Origin: Caldimonas mangrovi
GTDB lineage: Bacteria > Pseudomonadota > Gammaproteobacteria > Burkholderiales > Burkholderiaceae_C
Assembly (NCBI RefSeq): GCF_023721835.1
Contig: NZ_JAMKFE010000012.1
Span: 84,023 to 148,022 of the forward strand
Direction: 5' to 3'
DNA length: 64,000 nucleotides
Shown: positions 1 through 8,010 of the stretch, one piece after another
Layout of the letters: the number at the start of each line of letters is the position of its first letter
Position numbering within the stretch: position 1 is the stretch's first letter
The notes under the pieces: generated by a model
What the model saw: only the letters and a program-made list of their open reading frames with translations
What the model was told of the DNA's origin: nothing
Database searches by the model: none
Made by a program: the position numbers and the translations under genes

Positions 1-363
1 GAATTCCTTTCCCAGCTCGTTTGCCGCGCATGGAGAGGTAGGCCTCCGCGGCTTGAGGTACGAAGGCATTGGCGCATCCGTGCTCGGCACGCGTGTGCGG
101 CAAGACGAAGCGATGCGGCGGCAAGCGAAAGAACTTCAGAACGCCTTCGCAGGCTGCGACGGCCATCGACGCGCGCTTCGCCACCGGCTGGATCAGGCCC
201 CGAGCACCGCGATTTCTGCTCTTCGGTCCTGCTTCGAGATCTTCGTCCGGAAGCGCACCGGCTTTCCGCACATCGGAATGATCTCCCCGGTGCGGCACGG
301 GTGCGCCGCACACAACGGCGCATCGAGCGTCACCTTCGATTCAAGAACTTAGGAGATCGTCAA
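1..363. other. Non-coding left edge upstream of the first gene
   Basis: No convincing gene is visible here. The short open frames over 53-352 have composition unlike the neighbouring genes and no ribosome binding site. The stretch holds the TTCG-N16-TTCG motif at 222-245 (listed separately) and a Shine-Dalgarno AGGAG at 351-355 serving the gene that starts at 364. The 3' end of a gene from outside the window could lie in the first bases, but nothing recognisable is seen. Confidence 0.5.
222..282 (+). promoter_or_regulatory. hrpII/PIP-type box upstream of the 364 gene
   Basis: TTCG at 222-225 and TTCG at 242-245 are separated by exactly 16 nt. This is the hrpII box consensus recognised by HrpB (Ralstonia), and it also fits the Xanthomonas PIP form TTCGB-N15-TTCGB (TTCGG and TTCGT). 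The hexamer AATGAT at 277-282 starts 31 nt after the box and differs from YANNNT only at its first base. The box lies 118 nt before the ATG at 364. A third TTCG at 233-236 lies between the two, so part of the match could be chance. An HrpB/HrpX-like regulator is encoded at 2893-4356. Confidence 0.55.
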
Positions 364-1806
364 ATGTCTGGCGTGCAACCCACCTCGTCCCGTACTTCCA
401 CCCCGCCTGGGGCTCCGACCACCTCCGAGCAAACTGCAAGAGCCGGGACGTCTCAGTCCCACAACTCGGACGAGATACACGCCGCCCTGCCGCAGCGATC
501 AGCAGCTCGAAACTCGGGGTCTCGTGCGCCTCAGACCACGCTGTCGAGGCCGACGACGCCACAGGGAGGCGACGAGATCACGCATGTGCAAAGCACGCAA
601 GCCGCGCAAGGCACGCGACGCCCACAGGACGTGCAAAGCGTGGCTTCGGTGCGGGACGCCGCCATCCGCACGTTCGACGACATCGTGGCGCGCACCGACA
701 CGATGAAGCTGTCGAATCCTGACGTCATCAAAGGCATCATTTTTCAGGCGGCAAACGTCGGCGTCGGCGCGGCATCCGCGTTCGGTGCAGGCCGGGCTAT
801 CGGCGCCGCCGTTGCGGATATCGTGGTGCGGGCAGCGTTCGATTCGCCTCAGCTCCTGGGCTTGGGGCCGGACAACGTCAGCTATCACGAGCAGAACGAA
901 AAACAGACTGCCATGATGATGACCAATGCCATCGCACAATGGGTCGGCGCGACCATCGGGGGCGGCATAGGAGCAGCGGCAGGCAACGTTGTGGCCCCCC
1001 GGGCGGCGGCCCTTGCGGGCCGTCAGATCGTGCCCGAACAGTTGCAAGCTTTGGTGCCCGACCATGTCGCGGACCTCTTGCGCCCGGACGGGCAGCCCTA
1101 CGGTGCGGAAGGGGTCGCTGCGTTGCGAACCCAGATTCAGGACGCGCACAAGCGACTTGGGGCCATCAGCGGTGACGCACACGTGCATGCTGGTGAGGTC
1201 ATCTTTGGTATCGAGAACGCCGCACGCGGCTTCGGCCAAGGCATGCAACCCGCCGGTGCGCTGCCTCACATCGGCATTTCCGTCGCGATCTCGGCCACGG
1301 CGGGCGCCGGCACTGGAGCAACGGCCGCCATCGAGATGATTCGCGAACGCGTCCAGGTGCCCGATGCTCGGCACGACGGGAACGGCCCCGCTCCGATGGT
1401 CCCCGTGGCACCTTTCAAAGTGGGAGCGCCTCTCGACATTCCGGACCGCTTCACAGGCCCGACCAAGACAGCCACGGCGCGCAACATCGCGGCCGGCGTG
1501 GCGGACCGCACCTTGCTCATGGGAAAGTCCACCTTGCCGCTCGCCGCTGCCGGGGTGACGGGCCCTGCAATCGCCGCGGCCTTGCCCGAAACGACCAAAG
1601 ACCTTGCGCACCGAGGCATCCAGGCCGGCGTGCTGGGCGCCGGCGTCGCGGCAGCCGTCAAGCCGTGGTTCGAGGGCCAGCCGGTGATCGCGGCGCACGA
1701 TGCCGCCCGTCGTGCACGGCAACAGCCGTCCGATGTCGAGATGACGGCGCAGTCGTCCACCCCGGCACCGCGCAACGACGCGCCCACCTCGCCGGAAGAG
1801 CGCTGA
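364..1806 (+). CDS. Candidate T3SS-secreted protein (effector/translocator-like), 480 aa
   Basis: Function is not recognised from a named family. The first 100 residues are rich in Ser, Thr, Pro, Gln and Ala with few hydrophobic residues, as is common for type III secretion signals. Residues about 130-215 and 300-430 hold several Gly/Ala-rich hydrophobic stretches (around 132-155, 190-215, 300-325, 388-408 and 420-432) that could insert into a membrane. The tail is again polar and Pro/Ser-rich. There is no Sec signal peptide. The start at 364 is chosen because AGGAG at 351-355 precedes it at good spacing, whereas an upstream in-frame GTG at 301 has none. The gene follows a perfect hrpII-type box and precedes another low-complexity gene. 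A T3SS effector or pore-forming translocator is inference; an ordinary membrane protein is the alternative. Confidence 0.6.
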   Translation: MSGVQPTSSRTSTPPGAPTTSEQTARAGTSQSHNSDEIHAALPQRSAARNSGSRAPQTTLSRPTTPQGGDEITHVQSTQAAQGTRRPQDVQSVASVRDAAIRTFDDIVARTDTMKLSNPDVIKGIIFQAANVGVGAASAFGAGRAIGAAVADIVVRAAFDSPQLLGLGPDNVSYHEQNEKQTAMMMTNAIAQWVGATIGGGIGAAAGNVVAPRAAALAGRQIVPEQLQALVPDHVADLLRPDGQPYGAEGVAALRTQIQDAHKRLGAISGDAHVHAGEVIFGIENAARGFGQGMQPAGALPHIGISVAISATAGAGTGATAAIEMIRERVQVPDARHDGNGPAPMVPVAPFKVGAPLDIPDRFTGPTKTATARNIAAGVADRTLLMGKSTLPLAAAGVTGPAIAAALPETTKDLAHRGIQAGVLGAGVAAAVKPWFEGQPVIAAHDAARRARQQPSDVEMTAQSSTPAPRNDAPTSPEER

Positions 1807-1892
1807 TCTGCTGCTCCGCATGAAAACGCACACGAGCAGGCCACCGACCCATTGTCTGCTCGGGTGCGGTTCCGAGCGTTCGTTCTGACAGC

Positions 1893-2429
1893 ATGGCCGT
1901 CAACTTTTCAGGATTGGCCCGCGGTGCCAGGTCACTCATTACCGGCGAGACGCCGGTGCTCAGCCCTCCGCAAAGGTCGGCCAGCGCCTCGGTGCAGCAG
2001 CAGTTCGCCGCTTGCGCCGGACTGAAGGCCCGCAACGGGCAGCTGAACCCGAGCAGCATGCTCCGAGTTCGGCCGCCGACCTTCGCGCCGGGCTCTGCGG
2101 CGCCCCGCCTGCAACCGGGCGCGGGGAGCGCACCGGCACGAGCTGAGCTGCAAGTGCCGCTGCTGCCGTCCGTACCGACCACCGGTGCCACACCGTCAGC
2201 GCCGATGCTGCCGGCGGCCACCCCTTCTCCCCAGGCAGACGACTCGCGGTCCGCGGCAACCGCCACCGTCAGGACTCAGCCCGCGACCAAGAACATCAAC
2301 GCCCCGGTGCCCGGCGAACCCGCGGTGTTTGCATGGCTGCCTGTGCAGGTGTCGTCACCCATCGACGCCCTCGCGGCTCGCGGTGTCGACCGTCCGCACT
2401 TCCAATGGGCGAGGCCGGTGGCGAGCTGA
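1893..2429 (+). CDS. Pro/Ala/Ser-rich hypothetical protein, 178 aa
   Basis: Not recognised. The protein is low in complexity, with many Pro, Ala, Ser and Thr residues between about 50 and 135 and no membrane segment or Sec signal. It lies 86 nt downstream of the 364 gene on the same strand, so the two may be co-transcribed. No strong Shine-Dalgarno precedes the ATG. A near-match to the hrpII box (CTCG at 1859-1862, then TTCG at 1879-1882, 16-nt gap) lies just upstream but misses one base. Its composition resembles substrates or accessory proteins of type III secretion loci. That role is inferred from context only. Confidence 0.5.
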   Translation: MAVNFSGLARGARSLITGETPVLSPPQRSASASVQQQFAACAGLKARNGQLNPSSMLRVRPPTFAPGSAAPRLQPGAGSAPARAELQVPLLPSVPTTGATPSAPMLPAATPSPQADDSRSAATATVRTQPATKNINAPVPGEPAVFAWLPVQVSSPIDALAARGVDRPHFQWARPVAS

Positions 2430-2892
2430 CGTGCGGCCGCATCGCCGCATCAGGTCGCACAACACTCAGCCCCGTGCTTACGGCGCGTTGGGAACTTCCT
2501 CGACAGATCTGCAGGACAGCCCGCGTCGCGCTGCAACGCGACATCGGTCTGTCGATCGCCAAGGACGTCACCGCCATCTTCGGCTGCGTGCTTGCACGTG
2601 ACGGGACCGCACGGCTTTCAGTTCAGAGGCGCCCCATCGCCGAGCCTCCTGAAGCCGGCGCTCGACCCGCACCGTCGAACCATGCCCGTCGGACTCGCTG
2701 CCTGTGCATGCTGCAACGCACCAGGATTCCGCTCGGGCCGACAGGGACGTTCACCCACGCACAGGCCGTTACTGTCGATATGAACAAAGTTGAGGATTTC
2801 GTCGAGCAGGTGTGAACATCGTCACGGCCCGCACTCCTAGCATCAATCGCATCCGTGGAATTCCACACCACCCATACGAAGAGGATGTCGAG
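2430..2892. other. Intergenic region before the AraC-type regulator, with 12-bp palindrome
   Basis: This 463-bp stretch has no gene I can support. An open frame (2333-2815) crosses it but overlaps the preceding gene and resembles no known protein. A perfect palindrome GTGGAATTCCAC lies at 2855-2866, 26 nt before the ATG at 2893, and could be an operator for the regulator. AAGAGG at 2879-2884 is the likely ribosome binding site. An in-frame GTG at 2812 would extend the regulator upstream across the palindrome. I find no TTCG-N16-TTCG pair here. Confidence 0.4.
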
Positions 2893-4356
2893 ATGTTGAT
2901 GCTTGCACTGACATGTATTCGCACCTGCCTGCAGGACGAGCCCGTCCGTATGGTGATGCAGGGGCAGCTCACTCAAGCGGTGCGCCTCGCCATGGTCCGG
3001 CTGGAGAAACGCCCTTCGCCTCAGGCCGCCGACTCGCATGCCCTGCTGGGGCAGATCGTGGGCCGTTCGCTCATTGCATTGGGTCGCGAGGAAGAAGCCG
3101 AGGAGCTGTTCCGCCGGCAACTGCGCATCTACGAGATGTCGTCGCGGGCCTGCGTGCGATGGATGTCGTCGATGGACCAGGGCGCGATGCAGCTGGCGCT
3201 GAACCGGCTCAGCCGGGCAGCGGACGCGTTCAACACGGTGGCCGACGACGAAACCGCGCCGGTGCCGCTGCGCGTCGAGGCGCTCGCGGGGCTGAGCGTG
3301 TCGCTGCGCGGCCTGGGTGAGTACCGCCGTGCCGACCGGACCTTGAGCCACGCGCAGGTGATGGCCCAGGCGCACACCCCGATGATCCTGCAGCGCCTGC
3401 TCGAGGCGACGCGCATGGAAAGCAGCGTGCTGAGCGGCCTGCGTGCCTTCGACGAAGGCAGCGATGCCGCACCGATCAGCGTCGGCGCGGGCTTGCCTTC
3501 GTACAGTCGGGCGCAATTGCTCGAGCTGGCCGGCGAGTTCGACGACCTGGTCATCGCGCGGCGGCGCCTGACCTTCCTGGCTGCGCTGCTACCTCACCGC
3601 AGCAAGACCGAGCAGGCCGCGAACATCGTCGAGAACCTGCATTTCGTGCGGCAGCAGAAGCTGTCCGGCCACGAGTGCGAATGCCGCGTGGAGGCCGCGC
3701 TCGCACTGGTCGGCAACGGCGAGGCCAAGTCCGCACACGACGTGCTGGAGAGCCTGGCCCACGACGAGGAAAGCGTGCGCCGCCACCGCTATTCGCTCGA
3801 GTTGAAGTACTGCATCTCGCGCATCTATGCATTGCAGGGCCGCCATGCCGACGCTCTGCGTCTGTACAAGGAACACGTCAACCAGGCAATGGGCCGCCTG
3901 CGGGCGGAGCTGGCGCAGTTGCCCTACTCCCGCTGTCTGGAGAAGCAGCAGATGGCCGATCACAACGACTCGATGAAGATGCTGCTGCCGTTGCGCTACC
4001 GGCGTGCCTACCAGTACATCGTGGAACACCTCGACGACCGCGACCTGTCGGTGCGCGAAGTCGCGGCTCATATCGACGTGACCGAACGCGCGCTGCAGAT
4101 GGCGTTCCGCTCGCATCTGGGCATGGCCCCCGCCGAGCTGATCCGCCGCAAACGCATGGACGGCATCCGCAAGGAGCTGCGCGAAGCCCCGGACCGTCCC
4201 AATGTGCTCGATGTCGCGCAGCGCTGGGGCATGACGAACCGCTCCACGCTGACGCAGAACTACCGGCACTTCTTCAAGGAAACGCCGACCACCATGCTGC
4301 GCGGCGGCGCTCCTTTCCCGGCCACGCCAGGCACTGAACCCGAAGACCTGCAGTGA
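2893..4356 (+). CDS. HrpB/HrpX-type AraC-family regulator with N-terminal TPR-like region
   Basis: Predicted transcriptional activator of 487 aa. Residues about 366-470 form an AraC-type double helix-turn-helix (first HTH around VREVAAHIDVTERALQMAFR, second around VLDVAQRWGMTNRSTLTQNY). The preceding 350 residues are helical with TPR-like repeats (for example ALGREEEAEELFRRQL and ALQGRHADALRLYKEHV). This architecture and length are typical of HrpB/HrpX/BsaN-like activators of type III secretion genes (HrpB is about 477 aa), and differ from sugar-sensing AraC proteins, which have an N-terminal cupin. The ATG at 2893 has AAGAGG 8 nt upstream and gives the usual family length. A GTG at 2812 would add 27 residues. 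The hrpII-type boxes at 222, 8083 and 22838 are its predicted targets. AraC membership is clear; the Hrp role is inferred. Confidence 0.8.
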   Translation: MLMLALTCIRTCLQDEPVRMVMQGQLTQAVRLAMVRLEKRPSPQAADSHALLGQIVGRSLIALGREEEAEELFRRQLRIYEMSSRACVRWMSSMDQGAMQLALNRLSRAADAFNTVADDETAPVPLRVEALAGLSVSLRGLGEYRRADRTLSHAQVMAQAHTPMILQRLLEATRMESSVLSGLRAFDEGSDAAPISVGAGLPSYSRAQLLELAGEFDDLVIARRRLTFLAALLPHRSKTEQAANIVENLHFVRQQKLSGHECECRVEAALALVGNGEAKSAHDVLESLAHDEESVRRHRYSLELKYCISRIYALQGRHADALRLYKEHVNQAMGRLRAELAQLPYSRCLEKQQMADHNDSMKMLLPLRYRRAYQYIVEHLDDRDLSVREVAAHIDVTERALQMAFRSHLGMAPAELIRRKRMDGIRKELREAPDRPNVLDVAQRWGMTNRSTLTQNYRHFFKETPTTMLRGGAPFPATPGTEPEDLQ

Positions 4357-4360
4357 CGCG

Positions 4361-4403
4361 GCGCAGCCACCGGCGCTGACACCGTCGGCGCCGGTGGCTG
4401 CGC
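4361..4403 (+). terminator. Strong 16-bp stem-loop after the AraC-type regulator
   Basis: Positions 4361-4376 and 4388-4403 are perfect 16-bp inverted repeats with an 11-nt loop, starting 5 nt after the regulator stop codon. No T-run follows, so it is not a textbook intrinsic terminator. It could end transcription with Rho help, protect the mRNA 3' end, or act as a regulator site. Confidence 0.5.
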
Positions 4404-4424
4404 GACCACCTGTCCGTGCCTGCC

Positions 4425-5060
4425 ATGTGGCCGAACTCGCACACCCGCAGCATCGTCCCGCCGGCGGCCTCGCGGACGCCGGTCGCGACGACCGCTTCCC
4501 CAGCCGACAGCACAGGGCCGCGCAGCGCGTCGCGGCCGGGCCGCGAGCGCAGCCTCACCGATCGCGTCTTCAGCATCCTCACGCGCACGGTATGCATTCC
4601 GGGCGCTGCAGCGCCGGTGGAAGTCGCCGACAGCGAGACGACGGTGCAGGCGATCGCCGAGGAGCACACGCCGCAGAGCGGCCTTGTGGAGCTGACCGAC
4701 GACCCGCGCGGCGCGGCGGTGCATGCCGTCGCAGACGCAGAGCGCATTTTCGAGCCGCACGTCCGCAGCCTGGTGTACGCGCAGATGCAGCCCGCCGAGC
4801 CGGTGCTGCCGAGCCCCCCGGTGCGGCGAGTCGGGGCTCGCATTGCCGCGCCCCCTTCCGTCGGACGCCCCCGCCACGAGCAGGAGCAACATCAGCGACG
4901 GCACCACGGCCGCGCGGTGCTGCTCGGCATCGCGCTCGCGGTCGCCGTGGTCGCGTTGGCGATGCAGTTCCTGAGCCGGACGGAACACGCGCCCCGCGGC
5001 GGCCACGGCCGCGGCGACGACACGCGCCATTCGCACGAAGCGCCGCAGCGCCGGCACTGA
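4425..5060 (+). CDS. Hypothetical protein with C-terminal membrane segment, 211 aa
   Basis: Not recognised. The first 50 residues are Ser/Thr/Pro/Arg-rich, the middle (about 60-130) is acidic and looks like ordinary folded protein, and a single hydrophobic helix lies near residues 164-184 (AVLLGIALAVAVVALAMQFL). A polar His/Arg-rich tail follows. That layout suits a C-terminally anchored inner-membrane protein. Third codon positions are strongly G/C. The antisense frame 4274-4843 shares the same third positions, so codon bias alone does not settle the strand. The plus frame is preferred because its amino-acid composition is more natural, with D/E present and fewer Cys and Arg. An in-frame GTG at 4416 is an alternative start; neither has a clear ribosome binding site. 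Confidence 0.45.
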   Translation: MWPNSHTRSIVPPAASRTPVATTASPADSTGPRSASRPGRERSLTDRVFSILTRTVCIPGAAAPVEVADSETTVQAIAEEHTPQSGLVELTDDPRGAAVHAVADAERIFEPHVRSLVYAQMQPAEPVLPSPPVRRVGARIAAPPSVGRPRHEQEQHQRRHHGRAVLLGIALAVAVVALAMQFLSRTEHAPRGGHGRGDDTRHSHEAPQRRH

Positions 5061-5200
5061 CACGCCATGGCGGCTGCGCAATCCCCGACATCGCTTCGCA
5101 CGCGGCGCAGACCGCAGCAGCGAGGCGTCCAACATCGTGTCATCAGGCGCGCGGCCGCCCGCCACGCGGCCCCGATGCACGTCACCGCATGGAGCACTCA

Positions 5201-5809
5201 ATGGAAGGAACGACGCAGGAGATTTCGCGGCCATTGCTCGTCACCAGCCGCGGTTACCCCGGAGGCGACTGGGCGGACGTGGCACGAGGTGCGGGCGCGG
5301 GGTGGAAGCTCTGGCGAGACCGGCGTCATGGCACGGTATTCGCGGACTTCGGCCACCTGGGTCACGGCATGTCAGGGGTGCGCCTCGCGCGCCTGCTGAG
5401 ATCGGCGTCGAAGGAGGTGCGGATCTTTCTGCTGTCCGACAGCGCCGACCCGGCCCAGAAGCTCTGGGCGCGCGCCAATGGTGCCGACGACGTGATCCAG
5501 CGCGAGGCCGCCGCGATCGCCGCCCGCCTGTCCGGGCTGTATCGAGACCGGCGAGGTGATGCCGGCGGCGACCTGCCCGAAGATGCGCCGGAACACATGC
5601 TCAGCCTGCAGCTGACGCCCGCACTGATGACGCACGGCCGGCTCGGTCCGGCCGCCTGTGTGCTGGTCGACGAAGCCATCGAGGCGTGGTCCCGTGCCAA
5701 CGACGGCGCCTTCCCGACCGCCGAGGAACTGGCACGCGAGCTGGCGCAACACATCACCAGCGACCGGCGCCGCGCGTCCTTCCTCGCCTGCTTCGGGCTC
5801 GAGGAGTAA
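5201..5809 (+). CDS. Atypical response-regulator receiver-like protein, 202 aa
   Basis: Residues about 10-115 read as a CheY-like receiver. Asp49 ends the third strand (TVFADFGHLGHGMSG), as in canonical VLLDL..PGMSG motifs, and a later LLSDSADPAQKLWARANGADDVI segment matches the fourth and fifth strand region. The N-terminal acidic pair that binds Mg2+ is not evident and no Lys of the usual KPF motif is seen, so phosphorylation is uncertain. About 85 C-terminal residues are helical and unassigned, with no DNA-binding domain. The start at 5201 is preferred over 5189 because GGAG at 5191-5194 is well spaced. The stop is followed 3 nt later by a membrane sensor gene, suggesting one signalling operon (5201-8010). 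Confidence 0.6.
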   Translation: MEGTTQEISRPLLVTSRGYPGGDWADVARGAGAGWKLWRDRRHGTVFADFGHLGHGMSGVRLARLLRSASKEVRIFLLSDSADPAQKLWARANGADDVIQREAAAIAARLSGLYRDRRGDAGGDLPEDAPEHMLSLQLTPALMTHGRLGPAACVLVDEAIEAWSRANDGAFPTAEELARELAQHITSDRRRASFLACFGLEE

Positions 5810-5812
5810 GCC

Positions 5813-6763
5813 ATGCTGCGCGCGTTCGATCACCGGCCCTTGTCGTGGCAACTGGGCGTGCTGACGCTGCTGGCGGCCGCCGCGAGCCTGTGCGCCGTGT
5901 TCACGACGGCACACGCGCTGGCGGCTCACCGCACGCTGAGCGAGGCACGAGCCGTCGCCGACATGGCGCAGCACGTCGGTACCTGGGGCTCGCACTATGG
6001 GGGGCTGGCGGTGCACCTGCGCGGCGTGAACCCGGCGCGCGCCGGCAGCTACCTCGAGCAGCGCGTGTACGCCAGCAATGCGCAGGACTTCCAGCACCTG
6101 GCCGGCATGCGGGTGAACCCGTTCCGCCTGGACCGCAGCGCGCTGGAGCGCGTCGACGCGTACTACATCAAGAATCCGGCGCTGATCCAGGACGAACTGG
6201 CCGAGATCGCCAGACTGTCGCGCTCGCGCCTGCAGCTGCGCATCTTCGGCACCAGCGGCTTCACCGAGTTCGACGCCCCCGATGCCTTCGGCGTCGAGGC
6301 GCTCGGTGTGCTGAAGGACGGCGGCCGGCGCGAGTATCACGTCCGGCGCGGCGAGCTGCTGCTGTACGCGCGCGCGCTCGACGGCACCGCCGCGCCGTCG
6401 CGCATCGTGAGCGTGTCGGCCCCGGTGCCATCGGTGGCTCAGGTGCTGTCCGAAAGCCTGCCGCCGGCCGGCTGGGCCGTTCTGGCCGCCGCACTGGGCG
6501 CACATCTGCTGCTCGCCCTGTTCGTCAAGCGGCGCGTGGTGGTGCCGCTCGAGCGCATGCGCCGCTATGCCGACGACTTGTCGAACGCCGCGATCACCTC
6601 CGAGCGCAGGGTGCCGGAACCCGACGAGGTCGACGCGGAATCGCGGAACGAACTCGACCGGCTCGCACTGGCGATCACCGGACTCGGCGCTTCGGTGCAC
6701 ATCCTGTTCCGCAAGGTGCGTTCCCGGGCAGCGGCACCGCGCGCCAGGGGGGCCGAAGCATGA
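5813..6763 (+). CDS. Membrane sensor protein, DUF3365/Tll0287-like, 316 aa
   Basis: An N-terminal membrane helix (residues about 10-35) is followed by a periplasmic domain of about 180 residues and a second helix (about 218-238), then a cytoplasmic HAMP-like linker (VVPLERMRRYADDLSN). The periplasmic part resembles DUF3365/Tll0287-like sensor domains (HVGTWGSHYGG, then NPFRLDRSALERVDAYYIKNP). No kinase, cyclase or methyl-accepting domain follows, so it would have to signal through a partner, perhaps the receiver-like protein encoded 3 nt upstream. No haem-binding CXXCH is present. The family assignment rests on recognised pattern only and is moderate. Confidence 0.6.
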   Translation: MLRAFDHRPLSWQLGVLTLLAAAASLCAVFTTAHALAAHRTLSEARAVADMAQHVGTWGSHYGGLAVHLRGVNPARAGSYLEQRVYASNAQDFQHLAGMRVNPFRLDRSALERVDAYYIKNPALIQDELAEIARLSRSRLQLRIFGTSGFTEFDAPDAFGVEALGVLKDGGRREYHVRRGELLLYARALDGTAAPSRIVSVSAPVPSVAQVLSESLPPAGWAVLAAALGAHLLLALFVKRRVVVPLERMRRYADDLSNAAITSERRVPEPDEVDAESRNELDRLALAITGLGASVHILFRKVRSRAAAPRARGAEA

Positions 6764-6823
6764 CGCTGTGCCTGCGCACCGACCACGGCTTGCGAACCTA
6801 GCGTTTCAGGAGGGCTTACACGC

Positions 6824-7399
6824 ATGGACGTCTTCGACCTGCTCGATCGGGAAACGCGCAGATTTTCGCGCGACTTCCACGACTGTGCCGCGCAGCCGGA
6901 CGATTCAGGCCGGCACGCCGCCGGCGAGCCGCTGCTGCGGCGCATCGCCACCTACCTGCTGGCGCTGGAGGATGTGATCTATCCGTCGTTGGTGGCCGCC
7001 GAGATCGGCATACCGCCGTCGGCATTGCAGGCCCACGAGCGCCTGCGCCGCCGTACCGCCGAGGCGCTGCTGCGCTACTGCGGCAGGGAGGCGAGCGCTT
7101 ATCGCTCGCTGTGCCGGGTGCGGCACGACCTGAAGCAGTACGTCGAACTCATGCGCCGCGAGCTGTATCCGGCGATGTACCGGACGCTGTCGGTGGCAGA
7201 GAGCCTGCTGCTCGCCGACGAGCTGCTGCAGTGGCTGGCCGCTCATCGCCGCCAGCAGGACGGCGGCATGGCCACACCGCCCGCTCGGCCCTGGGCGCCA
7301 TCCCGGCCGCCCGGACTCGACCTCGACCGGCTGCCCACGCTGCACCATGTGGTCGCCCAGGCACAAGCCGGGCTGCGCGGCCCCGGGAGGCCCCGGTGA
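6824..7399 (+). CDS. Hypothetical helical protein, possibly hemerythrin-like, 191 aa
   Basis: Predominantly alpha-helical for the first 145 residues, with a Pro-rich C-terminal tail. The pattern of amphipathic helices (LLRRIATYLLALEDVIYPSL, then a helix with DLKQYVELMRRELYPAMYR) recalls hemerythrin-type four-helix bundles. The HxxxH/HxxxE iron ligands are not convincingly present, so metal binding is doubtful. AGGAGG at 6807-6812 supports the ATG at 6824. Its stop overlaps the GTG of the next gene by 4 nt, which implies translational coupling. Confidence 0.6.
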   Translation: MDVFDLLDRETRRFSRDFHDCAAQPDDSGRHAAGEPLLRRIATYLLALEDVIYPSLVAAEIGIPPSALQAHERLRRRTAEALLRYCGREASAYRSLCRVRHDLKQYVELMRRELYPAMYRTLSVAESLLLADELLQWLAAHRRQQDGGMATPPARPWAPSRPPGLDLDRLPTLHHVVAQAQAGLRGPGRPR

Positions 7400-8010
7400 A
7401 GGGCCGCCTCTGGCGTGCGCCGTCTCTGGCGCTCACCGCCCTTTGCCTGGCCGGTTGTGCCGGCACCGCGCGGCAGCGGGCGCTCGACGCGCCGCCGACG
7501 CCGATCGAGGTGCGGCCCGTGGCCGCCCCCCCCGCCGGCAGGCAGGCCACACCGGCACCCGAGCGGCGCTGGAGCGCCGACCTGCGAGCCGTCGCCCGCA
7601 AGATGCAGCAGGCGGCGCTCGAACAAGGAGCCGCCACGGTCGACCGCACGTCCGACGACCGGGTGTTCATGCGCATGCCGATCGCCGCTGCCTTTGCGCA
7701 ACGCAGCCTGCATGCCACGCGCTCCACCGTCGCGTTCCTCGACGTGCTGGCAGACGCATTGGATCGCGAGCCCGGCGTTTGCGTCACGCTGGCCGAGAAC
7801 CCGCCTTTCCATCTGCGCCAGCGGCCCGGGCCGAAGCCCTACCCACGCGCGCAGGCGCTGCGCAGCCACCTGATGGACCGAGGCGTGGACCCGGGGCGCC
7901 TGGCGATCGAGGTGCTGGGCTATCACGAGGTCTCGATCGGCGCCTTCTGGCCGGCACAAGACAAGGTGGCGCCTCATGTCGAGCTGATGCTGTACAGCTG
8001 CCCGGTGTGA
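7396..8010 (+). CDS. OmpA-family lipoprotein, 204 aa
   Basis: Predicted lipoprotein. An N-terminal signal peptide ends in a lipobox (LCLAGC, Cys about 17), followed by a Pro/Ala linker and a C-terminal OmpA-like region (about 95-204). That region includes a serine-rich turn and the helix YPRAQALRSHLMDRGVDPGR, followed by VLGYHE, typical of peptidoglycan-associating OmpA_C/MotB domains. The canonical peptidoglycan-binding Asp and Arg pair is only partly recognisable. The GTG start at 7396 overlaps the previous stop, and GGGAGG at 7385-7390 is a good ribosome binding site. It closes the apparent operon 5201-8010 and would place an envelope component beside the sensor. Confidence 0.65.
   Translation: MKGRLWRAPSLALTALCLAGCAGTARQRALDAPPTPIEVRPVAAPPAGRQATPAPERRWSADLRAVARKMQQAALEQGAATVDRTSDDRVFMRMPIAAAFAQRSLHATRSTVAFLDVLADALDREPGVCVTLAENPPFHLRQRPGPKPYPRAQALRSHLMDRGVDPGRLAIEVLGYHEVSIGAFWPAQDKVAPHVELMLYSCPV

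Noticed and set aside
1..6. Window begins with GAATTC (EcoRI site)
   Set aside because: A single restriction site at the edge is most likely chance or a cloning/trim boundary and says nothing about biology.
499..1833. 444-codon minus frame opposite the 364 gene
   Set aside because: Arg/Cys/His-rich shadow without ribosome binding site. The plus gene has AGGAG and natural composition.
2333..2815. 160-codon open frame between the 1893 gene and the AraC-type gene
   Set aside because: It overlaps the previous gene, has no ribosome binding site, and its product resembles nothing.
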